DNA of 24,916 nucleotides from Coriobacteriaceae bacterium (GCA_003563465.1 PWVH01000090.1:1-24916); one strand, 5' to 3'. Counted from the first letter of the stretch, positions 7,555 to 16,796 are shown. Translations and numbers: made by a program. Notes: generated by a model from the letters alone, not told the origin.

Positions 7555-9225
7555 ATGACACATAAGAAGACCCTCCTGCGCGTAATCCCTCTTGGAGGGC
7601 TTGATGAGATCGGCAAGAACATGACCGTGCTCGAGTACGGCAACGACATGGTCGTCATCGATGCCGGAATCATGTTCCCAGATGAAGACCATCCTGGTGT
7701 CGACCTCATCCTGCCCGATTTCAGCTACGTCATCCGTCGCAAAGACAAGTTGCGTGGGATACTCATCACGCATGGCCATGAAGACCACACCGGCGCCCTC
7801 CCTTACCTCCTAAAAGAACTCGGTCCCGGCGTGCCGATACTCGGCACCAAGCTCACCCTCGGAATGATCTCGGTCAAGCTCGAAGAGCATCGCCTCAAGA
7901 AGCCAAAGCTCCGCGAGATCCATCCGGGCGGACATGTCAACCTTGGCCCCTTCGGCTTCGATTTCATACCCGTCAATCATTCGATTCCCGATGGCGTCGC
8001 CCTCTTCATCCGTACACCGGTCGGCAACATACTGCACACCGGAGACTTCAAGTTCGATCAGACTCCTGTTGACGGGAGGCTAACCGACTACAGCGCGATA
8101 GCGGCTGCGGGCAAGAAGGGCGTCCTGCTGCTCATGAGTGACTCCACCAACGCCGAATCCCCGGGCATCACGATGTCCGAGGCTACCGTCGGAGTCGCCC
8201 TCCGCGAGATATTCGCCTTGGCCGAGCACCGCATAATCGTCGCTTCCTTCTCGAGCCACATCCACCGGCTTCAACAGGTCTGTGACGCAGCGGTCGAATC
8301 AGGGCGAAAGGTCGTGGTGACCGGCCGTTCGATGATCAACAACACTCGCATCGCACGCCAGTTGGGCTATCTAGACGTGGCCGAGGAAGACCTCTTGGAT
8401 GCCTACGAGATGGGCGACATCCCTCCGGAGAGGATTGTCGTCCTGTCCACGGGAAGTCAGGGCGAACCCCTCTCGGCACTCGCCCGAATGGCCAACGGAG
8501 ACCACAAGACGGTCGAGATTCAAGAAAGCGACACGGTCGTGATCTCTGCCACACCGATACCGGGTAACGAGAAGGCTGTCAGCCGGGTCATAAACCGTCT
8601 CGCTAAGGCCGGAGCCGATGTCCGGCACAAGGGTTCGGACGCAGTGCACGTGTCCGGTCACGCAGCCGCTGAAGAACTCAAACTCATGCTCAATATGGTC
8701 AAACCACGCTATTTCGTACCAATCCACGGTGAGACACGTCACCTGCGCGCTCATGCCAACATCGCCCGCATGACGGGAATCGCACCTGACAACATCTTCA
8801 TGCTCGATAACGGCGACTGTCTCGAAATCACCGAATCCTCAGCGCGTGTGAGCGGGCGTGTCGATTCCGGTGTGGTCTACGTCGACGGCCTGTCTGTTGG
8901 CGATATCGGACAGGTGGTGCTGCGCGATCGTCAGCTTCTCGCCCATGACGGCATCGTGACGGTGGTCATCGCCGTCGACTTGCAGACCGGCCAGCCAATG
9001 GGGGAGCCCGAACTCGTCACTCGCGGCATAGTACTCGGTACCGATGATGATTCGTTAGCCGAGGACGCAGTAGCTCGGGTTTCTAAAACCCTGGCCAAGA
9101 CGGCCCGCGAGGGAGCGACCGATCACGCGGTCATCAAGAACGCCGTCCGAGAGTCATTGTCCCAGTTCCTGTGGGAGCGCACGCACAGTAGGCCGATGAT
9201 CATCCCCATCGTGATGGAGGTCTGA
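7555..9225 (+). CDS. rnj: Ribonuclease J
   Basis: RNase J is a metallo-beta-lactamase/beta-CASP nuclease with endonuclease and 5'-to-3' exonuclease activity, central to mRNA decay in bacteria without RNase E. The 556-residue length fits the family. Seen in order: the zinc motif HGHEDH (His73, His75, Asp77, His78), a downstream His in PVNHSIPDG, SDSTNAESPG and STGSQGEPLSAL of the beta-CASP region, and HVSGHAAAEE followed by FVPIHGE, the late metal-binding part. The C-terminal domain of about 110 residues is complete. The start ATG has GAGGAG 14 bases upstream, a rather long spacing, but no better start exists. The gene lies between dapA and uppP; dapA-rnj-ftsK/spoIIIE order is shared with B. 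subtilis, where the gene here is rnjB. Confidence 0.96.
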   Translation: MTHKKTLLRVIPLGGLDEIGKNMTVLEYGNDMVVIDAGIMFPDEDHPGVDLILPDFSYVIRRKDKLRGILITHGHEDHTGALPYLLKELGPGVPILGTKLTLGMISVKLEEHRLKKPKLREIHPGGHVNLGPFGFDFIPVNHSIPDGVALFIRTPVGNILHTGDFKFDQTPVDGRLTDYSAIAAAGKKGVLLLMSDSTNAESPGITMSEATVGVALREIFALAEHRIIVASFSSHIHRLQQVCDAAVESGRKVVVTGRSMINNTRIARQLGYLDVAEEDLLDAYEMGDIPPERIVVLSTGSQGEPLSALARMANGDHKTVEIQESDTVVISATPIPGNEKAVSRVINRLAKAGADVRHKGSDAVHVSGHAAAEELKLMLNMVKPRYFVPIHGETRHLRAHANIARMTGIAPDNIFMLDNGDCLEITESSARVSGRVDSGVVYVDGLSVGDIGQVVLRDRQLLAHDGIVTVVIAVDLQTGQPMGEPELVTRGIVLGTDDDSLAEDAVARVSKTLAKTAREGATDHAVIKNAVRESLSQFLWERTHSRPMIIPIVMEV

Positions 9226-9228
9226 GGC

Positions 9229-10029
9229 TTGGAGGTCCTCTACGCTATCGTCCTGGGCATCGTCCAGGGCGCTTCCGAGTTTCTGCCCATCTCGTCCTCC
9301 GGGCACCTTCGGGTCGTGCAGGAAGTCTTCGGTTTGACCGAGCAGTTCGGCTTGGGATTCGACACCATGGTGCACGTCGCCACTTTGCTCGCGGTCGTCG
9401 TCTACTTCCGCGACGATCTGGCACACATGGCCCGCGGCCTTCTCTCGCGCGCACCGGAACACGCGGCCGACCGCCGACTCGCATACCTAGTGCTCTTTGC
9501 AACAGTGCCGACAGGGATCATCGGGCTGGCCGCAGGAGGGTTCTTCGAGGATGCTGATGTTCTCTACGTCGGCATCGCCTTCCTCTGCACCTCGGCGGCG
9601 CTGACCCTCGCCGACGCGCTATCCCGCAAATCGCTGCATACCGCCGAACAACTGAGCTGGCGACGTGCCCTGCTCGTCGGAATCGCACAGGGCGTGGCGA
9701 TCATGCCCGGCATATCTCGCTCCGGGGCTACGATGTCGGCCGGTCTGGGGCTCGGGCTCGATCGAGAGCAAGCGGCGCGCTTCTCCTTCCTCCTTTCGGG
9801 TCCGATAATCCTGCTCGCTGGAGTCAAGCAAGCAGTCGATGTCTTCACAGGCGCCACGCATATGCCCGGACTCGCAGCTTCTGCAGCGGGCTTCGTTGCT
9901 GCCGCGATCACGGGTTACCTGGCCATAGCCGGCCTCATGGCATACATCAGACGACATTCCTTCGCGGTATTCGCCGTCTACACGGCGTTGATGGGTGTTT
10001 CCGTGCTAGTCTGGCGACTGACAGGCTGA
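9229..10029 (+). CDS. uppP: Undecaprenyl-diphosphatase
   Basis: UppP (BacA) removes a phosphate from undecaprenyl diphosphate at the membrane, recycling the lipid carrier used for peptidoglycan and other envelope polymers; overexpression of the family is linked to bacitracin resistance. The 266-residue, strongly hydrophobic protein has several membrane segments and both catalytic signatures: QGASEFLPISSSGH at residues 13-26 and PGISRSGATMSAG near residues 160-172. The start is a TTG three bases after the rnj stop, eight bases behind GGAGG that lies inside the end of rnj, so coupling is likely. In B. subtilis, tepA lies at this point between rnj and the FtsK/SpoIIIE gene, so uppP is a local difference. 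Confidence 0.95.
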   Translation: MEVLYAIVLGIVQGASEFLPISSSGHLRVVQEVFGLTEQFGLGFDTMVHVATLLAVVVYFRDDLAHMARGLLSRAPEHAADRRLAYLVLFATVPTGIIGLAAGGFFEDADVLYVGIAFLCTSAALTLADALSRKSLHTAEQLSWRRALLVGIAQGVAIMPGISRSGATMSAGLGLGLDREQAARFSFLLSGPIILLAGVKQAVDVFTGATHMPGLAASAAGFVAAAITGYLAIAGLMAYIRRHSFAVFAVYTALMGVSVLVWRLTG

Positions 10030-10051
10030 CACGGACGGGAACGGCTCGCAC

Positions 10052-12313
10052 ATGGCACGTGGACAGGAAAAGAGTCAGACGGGTAGACGCCGCTCCACCG
10101 GCGGAACGAAGAAGTCCCGACCGCGTCGCACCTCGGTCTTCGTGCTGGATCCCGAGGCGCGCCGGGACATATACGGCATACTCCTAGTTGCTGCCGCGAT
10201 AGCCCTTGCTATCGCACTGCTCTCGGGTGGCGCCGGCATGCTGGGTGCGCCGATCGCATCGGCCCTAAGACTTGCTCTCGGGCTCGGGGCTTTCGTCCTT
10301 CCTTTGTTGCTACTCCTTTGGGGTGTGACCTTCTTTGTACGGGCGATCTCTATCAGCGCTCCGCGCGTAGCCGCGGGCCTCGGTATCGTCTTGCTCGCAC
10401 TGATCGGCATGCTCGCACTCGGTTCTGCTGATGGAATCCAGTGGCAGCAGCGCGAGCTCCAGACGCATGGGGGATACGTCGGCGCCGCTTTCGCATGGGC
10501 ACTGCGTTCGCTGGTCGGGGTCCCGATCTCTTCCGTTATCCTCGGCGCGCTCATGTTAATCGGTTTCGTATTGATTGGCCTGTCCGTATCCGGCCTCGTC
10601 GAGTGGACCACCGGGCGACTCAAGGCCACTTCGAGACCTCACGAAAGCTCGTCTAGCGTCCGGACAAGAAAGGAGCGGAGGCCGAAGACCGTACCCGAAA
10701 AGGATCTCGGCGACGACAAACCTGTGCTCTTGGACTCCCAGCCACCTGAAGCCGTAACGGCCGGCGCGCATGATTCCAAAGATCCTGAGGTCCACCGCAA
10801 GACTCGACCGGCGCCACGCAGCAGTCCCCCGAAGGCAATGGAAGGCTTCGAGCTTCCCCCCACTGGACTGCTTGAGGTCAGTACCGAGAACGCTTCGCGG
10901 CACAGGACGACCGAGCGTGAGATAGACCAGACAGCACGCACCATCGAGGAGACACTCGGGACGTTCGATATCACCGCCAAAGTGGTCGGTTGGACACCAG
11001 GCCCGACGGTGACCATGTATGAGATCGAGCTTTCCCGGGGTATCAAAGTGAACCGGGTTACCGCTCTGGCCGATGACCTTGCTCTCGCACTTGCCGCGCC
11101 GACCGTTCGCATCCTCGCACCCATTCCCGGCAAGTCCCTAGTCGGCATCGAAGTCCCCAACGAGCGCCGTTCCACCGTGACCCTCGGCGACGTGTTGATC
11201 GGTTCCGTCGCCTCTAGCGAACCGATGCTCCTCGGCGTCGGCAAGGATATATCCGGTGACAAAGTGCTCGCTGACCTCTCGGTCATGCCGCATTTGCTCA
11301 TCGCCGGCTCCACAGGAACGGGCAAGTCCGTCTGCATCAACGCCATACTCACATCGGTGCTCATGCGTGCGACGCCCGCAGAAGTAAGGCTGATCCTGAT
11401 CGACCCGAAGCGAATCGAGCTTTCCCTCTACAACGGGGTTCCGCACCTATACGTTCCCGTGGTCACGGAGCCCAAAGAGGCAGCCAGCGCGCTCGCATGG
11501 GCTGTATCCGAGATGGACTCGCGCTTGCGCAGGCTTCAAAGGGCCGGCGCGCGCAACATAGGCATGTACAACGCCATGGTGCAGGACGGCATCGGTCCGG
11601 AGAACGCCGAGGAGATGCCTTACCTGATGATCGTCATCGACGAGCTTGCCGATCTGATGATGGTCGCAGCCAAGGAGGTTGAAGACTCGATCTGCCGTCT
11701 GGCGCAGCTGGCTCGTGCGGCCGGTATCCACCTGGTAGTGGCAACTCAAAGACCGTCGACCGACATCATAACGGGCCTCATCAAGACCAATATCACCAAC
11801 CGCATAGCCTTTGCGGTCTCTTCGAGCATCGATTCTCGGGTCATTCTCGACCAGCCCGGTGCAGAGAAACTCGTAGGACTCGGCGACATGCTGTTCTCGA
11901 CGCCCGCCTGGCCCAAGCCTAAGCGCATTCAAGGTGCATTCGTTTCCGAAGAAGAGATTCTCGCGGTCGTCACGCACGTAAAAGGCCAAGCCGAGCCTGA
12001 CTACCACAAAGAAATTCTTCACCACAAAGTCCCGACTTCGGGAACCGGGGTGGCATCCGGCGAAGAAGACGATCCCTTGCTTTGGGAGGCCGCTGACATC
12101 GTAGTCACCTCAGGTCTCGGATCGACCTCCATGCTGCAGCGACGGCTCAAGGTGGGCTACGCGCGAGCAGGGCGTATCATGGACATGCTGGAGGCGAAAG
12201 GAATCGTGGGCCCACCTGACGGCTCCAGGCCAAGAGTAGTCATGATGGATGTCGAGGACCTTGAGGCACTCAAGGCCATGGAGCACTCGGTCGACCGCAC
12301 GGAAGAGGTGTAG
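10052..12313 (+). CDS. ftsK: DNA translocase FtsK/SpoIIIE
   Basis: FtsK pumps chromosomal DNA through the closing division septum. The 753-residue protein starts with a basic cytoplasmic segment, then has about four membrane helices between residues 38 and 185. A charged linker (about 190-280) follows, then the hexameric motor. Walker A is GSTGTGKS at residues 419-426; Walker B is VIDELADLM with Asp530 and Glu531; TQRPSTDIITG, a typical late motor motif, is present. The C-terminal winged-helix gamma domain (about 673-745, with STSMLQRRLKVGYARAGRI) reads the polarised DNA signals in known members. The ATG at 10052 is 22 bases after uppP, with only a weak GACGGGAACGG upstream. The linker is short compared with E. 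coli FtsK and is like SpoIIIE. Confidence 0.96.
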   Translation: MARGQEKSQTGRRRSTGGTKKSRPRRTSVFVLDPEARRDIYGILLVAAAIALAIALLSGGAGMLGAPIASALRLALGLGAFVLPLLLLLWGVTFFVRAISISAPRVAAGLGIVLLALIGMLALGSADGIQWQQRELQTHGGYVGAAFAWALRSLVGVPISSVILGALMLIGFVLIGLSVSGLVEWTTGRLKATSRPHESSSSVRTRKERRPKTVPEKDLGDDKPVLLDSQPPEAVTAGAHDSKDPEVHRKTRPAPRSSPPKAMEGFELPPTGLLEVSTENASRHRTTEREIDQTARTIEETLGTFDITAKVVGWTPGPTVTMYEIELSRGIKVNRVTALADDLALALAAPTVRILAPIPGKSLVGIEVPNERRSTVTLGDVLIGSVASSEPMLLGVGKDISGDKVLADLSVMPHLLIAGSTGTGKSVCINAILTSVLMRATPAEVRLILIDPKRIELSLYNGVPHLYVPVVTEPKEAASALAWAVSEMDSRLRRLQRAGARNIGMYNAMVQDGIGPENAEEMPYLMIVIDELADLMMVAAKEVEDSICRLAQLARAAGIHLVVATQRPSTDIITGLIKTNITNRIAFAVSSSIDSRVILDQPGAEKLVGLGDMLFSTPAWPKPKRIQGAFVSEEEILAVVTHVKGQAEPDYHKEILHHKVPTSGTGVASGEEDDPLLWEAADIVVTSGLGSTSMLQRRLKVGYARAGRIMDMLEAKGIVGPPDGSRPRVVMMDVEDLEALKAMEHSVDRTEEV

Positions 12314-12320
12314 GTATTCG

Positions 12321-13100
12321 ATGGGCGAGACGCTCGGTGCGATTCTCAGCAAAGCCCGGCGCGATCTCGGCAAGTCGCTAATCGACGCTGAGGCGGCCAC
12401 ACGAATACGTGCGAGACACCTCGATGCCCTTGAGAAAGGTGACTACGAGACACTTCCTAGTCCGGCCTACGTCAAGGGATACATAATCTCGTATGCCAAG
12501 TTCCTCATGATCGACCCGGAACCGCTTGTAGAGCTCTACGAGAACGAGACGGGCACCGCCCCACGCGAGCCGATGTCCCTGCCCGACCAGGTGATCGTTC
12601 CGCGGAGTCAGTCCCATCAGCTGCCGATGCGCACCGCCCTCGCGATCGTCGGGGTCCTTGCCGTCCTCACCCTGACCATCTGGGGAATCGGGCGGCTGCT
12701 CTCCGGACCCGAGCCCACTCCGCCCATACCGGCGATTCCCGACGAGAGCACGACACCGGGCGCTGCCGAGATCGCAACCGCCGTACCAGGTATCGAAGAT
12801 CCTTCGCAAGAGACTTCTCCAGATGCTTCTGAAGATGAGGCAGCCGACCTCCCTGTAAGCTCGTTCACACTACAGGTCCGGATCGCTGCCGATGGTGCGT
12901 CGTGGTTGCGAGTGACGGTGGACGGCCTGACCGCTTATGAGGGGACCATGACCGGTGGGCAATCCAAAGAATGGGAAGTGACCGAGGAAGCCTCGATCCG
13001 CATCGGCCGTCCCTCAGCGGTCACGGTGACCCGGGACGGCGAAACCGTCGAAATCCCATCCGGCGATCCTCCGACACTCGTGCTCTCCGCATCCGACTGA
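12321..13100 (+). CDS. RodZ-like membrane protein with N-terminal helix-turn-helix
   Basis: RodZ-type proteins join the cell-shape/elongation machinery at the membrane. From ATG 12321 the product is 259 residues. The N-terminal HTH_25-type domain (about 1-75) includes TLGAILSKARRDLGKSL and the YETLPSPAYVKGYI segment seen in nearly all members. One membrane helix follows at about 103-126, then a Pro/Thr/Glu-rich outside linker, and a C-terminal beta-rich DUF4115-like domain with SWLRVTVDG and the family's W/G pattern. The start is seven bases after the ftsK stop and behind GAGGTG; the frame is open further upstream inside ftsK, but that extension is ftsK sequence in another frame. In B. subtilis, ymfM, of the same type, precedes pgsA. 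MreB binding is not shown by the sequence. Confidence 0.88.
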   Translation: MGETLGAILSKARRDLGKSLIDAEAATRIRARHLDALEKGDYETLPSPAYVKGYIISYAKFLMIDPEPLVELYENETGTAPREPMSLPDQVIVPRSQSHQLPMRTALAIVGVLAVLTLTIWGIGRLLSGPEPTPPIPAIPDESTTPGAAEIATAVPGIEDPSQETSPDASEDEAADLPVSSFTLQVRIAADGASWLRVTVDGLTAYEGTMTGGQSKEWEVTEEASIRIGRPSAVTVTRDGETVEIPSGDPPTLVLSASD

Positions 13101-13102
13101 CA

Positions 13103-13129
13103 CCTCGTCGCATCGAACCTACGAGGAGG
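13103..13129 (+). promoter_or_regulatory. Hairpin overlapping the yajQ ribosome-binding site
   Basis: CCTCGT (13103-13108) is complementary to ACGAGG (13121-13126), and the latter overlaps the GAGGAGG ribosome-binding site (13123-13129) of yajQ. Folding would mask half of the Shine-Dalgarno sequence. The stem is only 6 bp with a 12-base loop, so its strength in the cell is uncertain. Confidence 0.4.
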
Positions 13130-13136
13130 TAGGCCC

Positions 13137-13634
13137 ATGGCCAAGGACCAAAGCTTCGACGTCGTCTCCCAAGTCGACATGCAAGAGATCGACAACGCCG
13201 TTCAGCAGGCGTCCAGAGAGGTTGCGCAGCGCTACGACTTGAAAGACAGCGGTGCTGCTATCTCGCTCGACAAGACAACGAGTACCATCACGGTCACAGC
13301 CCCGGCCGACTTCGTGGCCAAGCAGGTCATCGACGTTCTCGAGACCAGGCTGGTACGTCGGGGTGTCGACCTGAAGGCCCTGGCCTGGAGTACTCCCGTG
13401 GCGGCATCCGCAGGGACCGTCCGAGTGACCGGAAACGTGATCAACGGAATAGAGGCCGACATCGCCCGGCGTGTCAACAAGGAGATTCGAGAACAGAAGT
13501 TCAAGGTGAAGGTTCAGATCGAAGGCGACAAACTGCGCGTCTTCAGCCCCAAACGCGACGAACTTCAGGCCGTCATAGCCTTTCTCAAAGAACGCGACTA
13601 CGGCATCCCGCTCCAATACACGAACTATCGATAA
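13137..13634 (+). CDS. YajQ-family nucleotide-binding protein
   Basis: This 165-residue protein belongs to the YajQ (UPF0234) family, small cytoplasmic proteins with two ferredoxin-like halves. Some members bind cyclic di-GMP and affect transcription in Xanthomonas, and others bind nucleic acid or GTP; the role here is unknown. Family signs are the SFDVVSQVDMQEIDNAV N-terminus, REVAQRYDLKDSG, a central GVDLKALAW, KEIREQKFKVKVQIEGDKLR and the RDYGIPLQYTNYR end. The ATG is seven bases after a strong GAGGAGG. It lies between rodZ-like and rimO genes and ends three bases before rimO, so the two are probably co-transcribed. Confidence 0.93.
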   Translation: MAKDQSFDVVSQVDMQEIDNAVQQASREVAQRYDLKDSGAAISLDKTTSTITVTAPADFVAKQVIDVLETRLVRRGVDLKALAWSTPVAASAGTVRVTGNVINGIEADIARRVNKEIREQKFKVKVQIEGDKLRVFSPKRDELQAVIAFLKERDYGIPLQYTNYR

Positions 13635-13637
13635 CGG

Positions 13638-14933
13638 ATGACGAAGACTCCCACGATAGCCTTTCTCACCCTCGGCTGTCCTAAGAACGAAGTCGACTCG
13701 GATAACATGCGTGCGTCCGTGCTCTCTTCGGCGTATAGCCTCACCGACGACTTCTCCGAAGCTGATGTCATCGTTCTGAACACATGCGGCTTCATCGTAG
13801 AAGCAGTCGAGGAGTCAGTGGCTTTCGCTCTTGAACTCGCTGAATGGCGTGACCGTGCCCCTGGACGCTTTCTAGTACTCGCAGGTTGCCTGGTTTCGCG
13901 TTACGGAGACGAACTGTCAGAAGCGCTCCCCGAAGTCGATGCGGTCGTAGCGCTGTCAGCAGAATCACGTCTGCTGGAAAGACTCGAGCTGCTCACTGGA
14001 GTGCCGGCGAATCCTCGGCGATCGCGCTCGCGCACGCTCCCAGGTGCCTCGGCATACCTGCGCATATCGGACGGCTGCTCGAACTTGTGCGCCTACTGCA
14101 CCATCCCCTCGATCCGCGGGCCGTACCGCAGTCGCCCGCTGCCCGAGATTGTCGACGAGGCCGTAATGCTTGTCGACGGTGGCGCCCGTGAACTCGTACT
14201 CATCGGCCAGGACACCTCGGCTTGGGGAAGGGACCTGCACGAAGACCAGACCCTCTCCGACGTCCTACGCGAGGTCGCCGCCATCCCGGAACTGCGGTGG
14301 TTGCGCCTGATGTACGTCCAGCCCGGCGGCATCACCGCTGATCTGCTAGACACGATGGCCAGGCTCGACAAGGTCGTGCCCTATCTCGACATTCCTCTTC
14401 AGCACTGCTCGCCATCGATTCTGAAGGCGATGAATCGCAATGGGTCGCCGGAGGAGTTCCTCGAACTGATCGATTCCATCCGCAGCATCATTCCTTCGGC
14501 GATCTTGCGCTCGACCTTCATAGCCGGATACCCCGGTGAGACCGAAGCCGATCTGGACTTACTCATCGGTTTCCTGAAGATCGCCGATCTCGACTACGCA
14601 GGCGTCTTCGCGTTCTCGCCTGAAGATGGGACTCCTGCAGCAGCTCTCAACGGACAACTGCCAGCCGAGGAAAGGACGGCACGAGCCAATCGCGTGAGAG
14701 AGACTGCCGACGCGGTCGGAACCGACCGCCTCACCAGACTCGTGGGCGAGACCGTAGAAGTGCTCGCCGAAGGCCTGGACGAAGACGGTTCTTACGTGGG
14801 ACGCTGGAGCGGACAGGCGCCTGAGGTCGACGGGCTGACCTACCTGGACCGCGAATTGGAGACCGGCTCGTTCGTCAGATGCCGAGTCCTTGAAGCCTGC
14901 GGATACGATCTCGAGGTGGAGGTGCTCGAGTGA
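13638..14933 (+). CDS. rimO: Ribosomal protein S12 methylthiotransferase RimO
   Basis: RimO is a radical-SAM enzyme that adds a methylthio group to an aspartate of ribosomal protein S12. Its 431 residues carry the N-terminal MTTase domain with three cluster cysteines (Cys14 in LGCPKNEVDS, Cys50 in NTCGF, Cys84 in AGC), the radical-SAM triad CSNLCAYC (Cys147, Cys151, Cys154), and a C-terminal TRAM-like region from about residue 365. LGCPKN with DS and the IPSIRGPYRSRP sequence after the triad separate RimO from MiaB, which is also encoded in this window. The ATG follows yajQ by three bases and has only a weak upstream AACGG, so coupling to yajQ translation is plausible. The stop overlaps the pgsA start. 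Confidence 0.95.
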   Translation: MTKTPTIAFLTLGCPKNEVDSDNMRASVLSSAYSLTDDFSEADVIVLNTCGFIVEAVEESVAFALELAEWRDRAPGRFLVLAGCLVSRYGDELSEALPEVDAVVALSAESRLLERLELLTGVPANPRRSRSRTLPGASAYLRISDGCSNLCAYCTIPSIRGPYRSRPLPEIVDEAVMLVDGGARELVLIGQDTSAWGRDLHEDQTLSDVLREVAAIPELRWLRLMYVQPGGITADLLDTMARLDKVVPYLDIPLQHCSPSILKAMNRNGSPEEFLELIDSIRSIIPSAILRSTFIAGYPGETEADLDLLIGFLKIADLDYAGVFAFSPEDGTPAAALNGQLPAEERTARANRVRETADAVGTDRLTRLVGETVEVLAEGLDEDGSYVGRWSGQAPEVDGLTYLDRELETGSFVRCRVLEACGYDLEVEVLE

Positions 14934-15532
14934 AGCTGCGACTCAACTGGGCCAACAGAATCACCATTCTTCGCGTCGTCTTCATCCCCGTGTTCGTGGT
15001 AACCCTGCTTGCGGGAATGCCTGAGTGGGGACCTTGGTGGGCAGCAGGCATCTTCACGCTTCTGGCACTCACCGACGGTGTCGACGGCTATCTCGCACGT
15101 TCGCGTAACGAAGTCACCACCTTCGGCAAGTTCCTCGATCCTCTCGCCGACAAGCTGCTGGTCACCGCAGCACTGGTAGCTCTCGTCGAACTCGGCTCGA
15201 TGCCCTCTTGGATCGCGCTGGTGATTATCAGCCGTGAGTTCGTCGTCTCCGGACTGCGCATGGTGGCGATAGCCGAAGGCAAAGTGATTGCAGCATCAAG
15301 CTACGGCAAGGCGAAGACGGTTTTCCAGGTGATTGCGATAATCGCGTTCATCATCAAGGGGTCCGATCCGCTGCCTCGGCTCCTCGGTCCCGAAGGCGCC
15401 GAGCTATTCACGGCCGCCTCGTGGCTTGTGATGGGTGTTGCGATTGCGCTTACGATGGTCTCCATGGTCGACTATTTCTACCACGCCCGAGATGTGATAT
15501 CCGGACCCTGGGAACACTCCGAGAGAGCATGA
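14930..15532 (+). CDS. pgsA: CDP-diacylglycerol--glycerol-3-phosphate 3-phosphatidyltransferase
   Basis: PgsA makes phosphatidylglycerol phosphate from CDP-diacylglycerol and glycerol-3-phosphate in the membrane, the first step to phosphatidylglycerol and cardiolipin. The 200-residue protein has the complete CDP-alcohol phosphotransferase motif D-x2-DG-x2-AR-x8-G-x3-D-x3-D: Asp49, Asp52-Gly53, Ala56-Arg57, Gly66, Asp70 and Asp74. Several hydrophobic helices surround it, and NRITILRVVFIPVF at the N-terminus is typical of PgsA. The start is a GTG whose last two bases begin the rimO TGA stop (GTGA overlap), with GGTGGAGG just upstream. Substrate choice within the superfamily is inferred from sequence style and from the pgsA-cinA-recA order also found in B. 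subtilis. Confidence 0.93.
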   Translation: MKLRLNWANRITILRVVFIPVFVVTLLAGMPEWGPWWAAGIFTLLALTDGVDGYLARSRNEVTTFGKFLDPLADKLLVTAALVALVELGSMPSWIALVIISREFVVSGLRMVAIAEGKVIAASSYGKAKTVFQVIAIIAFIIKGSDPLPRLLGPEGAELFTAASWLVMGVAIALTMVSMVDYFYHARDVISGPWEHSERA

Positions 15533-15535
15533 CGG

Positions 15536-16792
15536 ATGAACAAGCCGGACTCGCGACGGCCAGTTGCAGCGATCATTGCCGTAGGCACCGAGCTCACCGA
15601 AGGTATCCGTGATGACACCAACGGCGCTGAGGTGGCCAGGTTGCTCGTGTTCGCAGGCTTCGTGCCTAAACGGCATGAAGCCCTGCCCGACGACCGGGCG
15701 ATACTTGCAGCCCGCATCGCAGAACTCACCGCCAGCCACGATCTCGTCATCGTGACGGGCGGCCTCGGTCCTACACACGACGATCTCACGCGCGAGGCAG
15801 CCGCCGACGCCCTCGGCTTGTCCCTCGTTCGCGACCCACGTCTGGAAGCAAGACTGCGCCCCGTTCGCAGCAGGCATCGCTTGGAGCAGGCACGTGAACA
15901 GGTCATGCGCCAGGCCGATGTCCTGCAAGGCGCCACCGTGCTGACACCGTCCAGTGGTACAGCGCCCGGACAGTTGATCTCCGCCGGTATCGGTCACCTG
16001 GTTTTGCTGCCCGGACCCCCTCATGAGATGAGACCTCTCCTCGCCGAGGCTCTCGAGACACTCGCGCCCGGCCGACGAGACACCCCGTGGATTCTCGGAT
16101 GCGTGGGCATCTCTGAATCCGACGCACAGGTGATTGCAGAGCGCACCCTCGACCAGCACGCAGACATCCGGCTCGCCATGCTAGCTCGTCCCGCACTGGT
16201 GGATATCGTGCTGATCGACGAGGGGGCAGGGGAGTCAGGGCTTGACGTGGCCACGCGCGAGATTGCCGATGCGCTAGGGCAGCGCTGTTACGCGACCGAC
16301 GGCGCCACACTGGCCGAAGTGGTCCTTCGCGAGGCCCGGCGCAGAAACCTTACCGTCGCTGTCGCAGAGTCTTGCACCGGGGGCATGGTCGCCGAAGAGC
16401 TCACCTCGGTTTCTGGATCCTCGGACGTCTTCTTGGGTGGCGTCGTGGCGTATTCGAACCGACTCAAGGAGCGACTGCTGGGCGTCGACGGTGAGGTCCT
16501 CGATTCTTTTGGCGCTGTTAGCCAGGAGGTGGCTCAGATGATGGCCGAAGGTCTTCAGACGTCAACCGGGGCGGATGTCGCTATCTCGGTCACCGGAATC
16601 GCCGGCCCAGGAGGCGCAACACCGGCCAAGCCGATCGGGACCGTGTGGTTCGCCGCAATCGCCTCGGAGACACGCCGGGCCATCCGACACGAGTTCCCCG
16701 GGGACCGTGCAGGTGTTCGCGCCCGCGCGACGGCGACCGCGCTCGATCTTCTGCGCGAATCGGTCCTGTCCCCGCGCGAGTCTTTCCGGTGA
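15536..16792 (+). CDS. cinA: CinA-family protein (nicotinamide-nucleotide amidase with N-terminal pyrophosphatase-like domain)
   Basis: The full two-domain CinA form, 418 residues. The N-terminal part (about 1-170) is MoaB/MoeA-like, with AVGTELTEG and TGGLGPTHDDLTREA; family members hydrolyse ADP-ribose. LLPGPPHEM follows. The C-terminal part (about 260-410) is the NMN amidohydrolase (PncC) domain, with VAVAESCTGG and VTGIAGPGG, which deamidates nicotinamide mononucleotide to recycle NAD breakdown products. Many homologues are annotated as competence-damage inducible, a historical name. The N-terminal motif reads GTELTEG where many members have GdELLxG, a small difference. The ATG is three bases after pgsA with a weak site (GAGAG). 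The pgsA-cinA-recA order is shared with B. subtilis, with thpR inserted here. Confidence 0.93.
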   Translation: MNKPDSRRPVAAIIAVGTELTEGIRDDTNGAEVARLLVFAGFVPKRHEALPDDRAILAARIAELTASHDLVIVTGGLGPTHDDLTREAAADALGLSLVRDPRLEARLRPVRSRHRLEQAREQVMRQADVLQGATVLTPSSGTAPGQLISAGIGHLVLLPGPPHEMRPLLAEALETLAPGRRDTPWILGCVGISESDAQVIAERTLDQHADIRLAMLARPALVDIVLIDEGAGESGLDVATREIADALGQRCYATDGATLAEVVLREARRRNLTVAVAESCTGGMVAEELTSVSGSSDVFLGGVVAYSNRLKERLLGVDGEVLDSFGAVSQEVAQMMAEGLQTSTGADVAISVTGIAGPGGATPAKPIGTVWFAAIASETRRAIRHEFPGDRAGVRARATATALDLLRESVLSPRESFR

Positions 16793-16796
16793 GATC

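Noticed and set aside
7361..7558. A small plus-strand frame across the end of dapA and the dapA-rnj gap
   Set aside because: Mostly inside dapA in another frame, no ribosome-binding site and no recognisable content.
12249..12320. Longer version of the RodZ-like protein starting inside ftsK
   Set aside because: The added residues overlap the conserved end of FtsK, and ATG 12321 has a ribosome-binding site and a family-like N-terminus.
16575..16796. Longer version of ThpR starting inside cinA
   Set aside because: It overlaps the conserved CinA C-terminal domain; MRTFVGIDL from ATG 16797 is the typical ThpR start.
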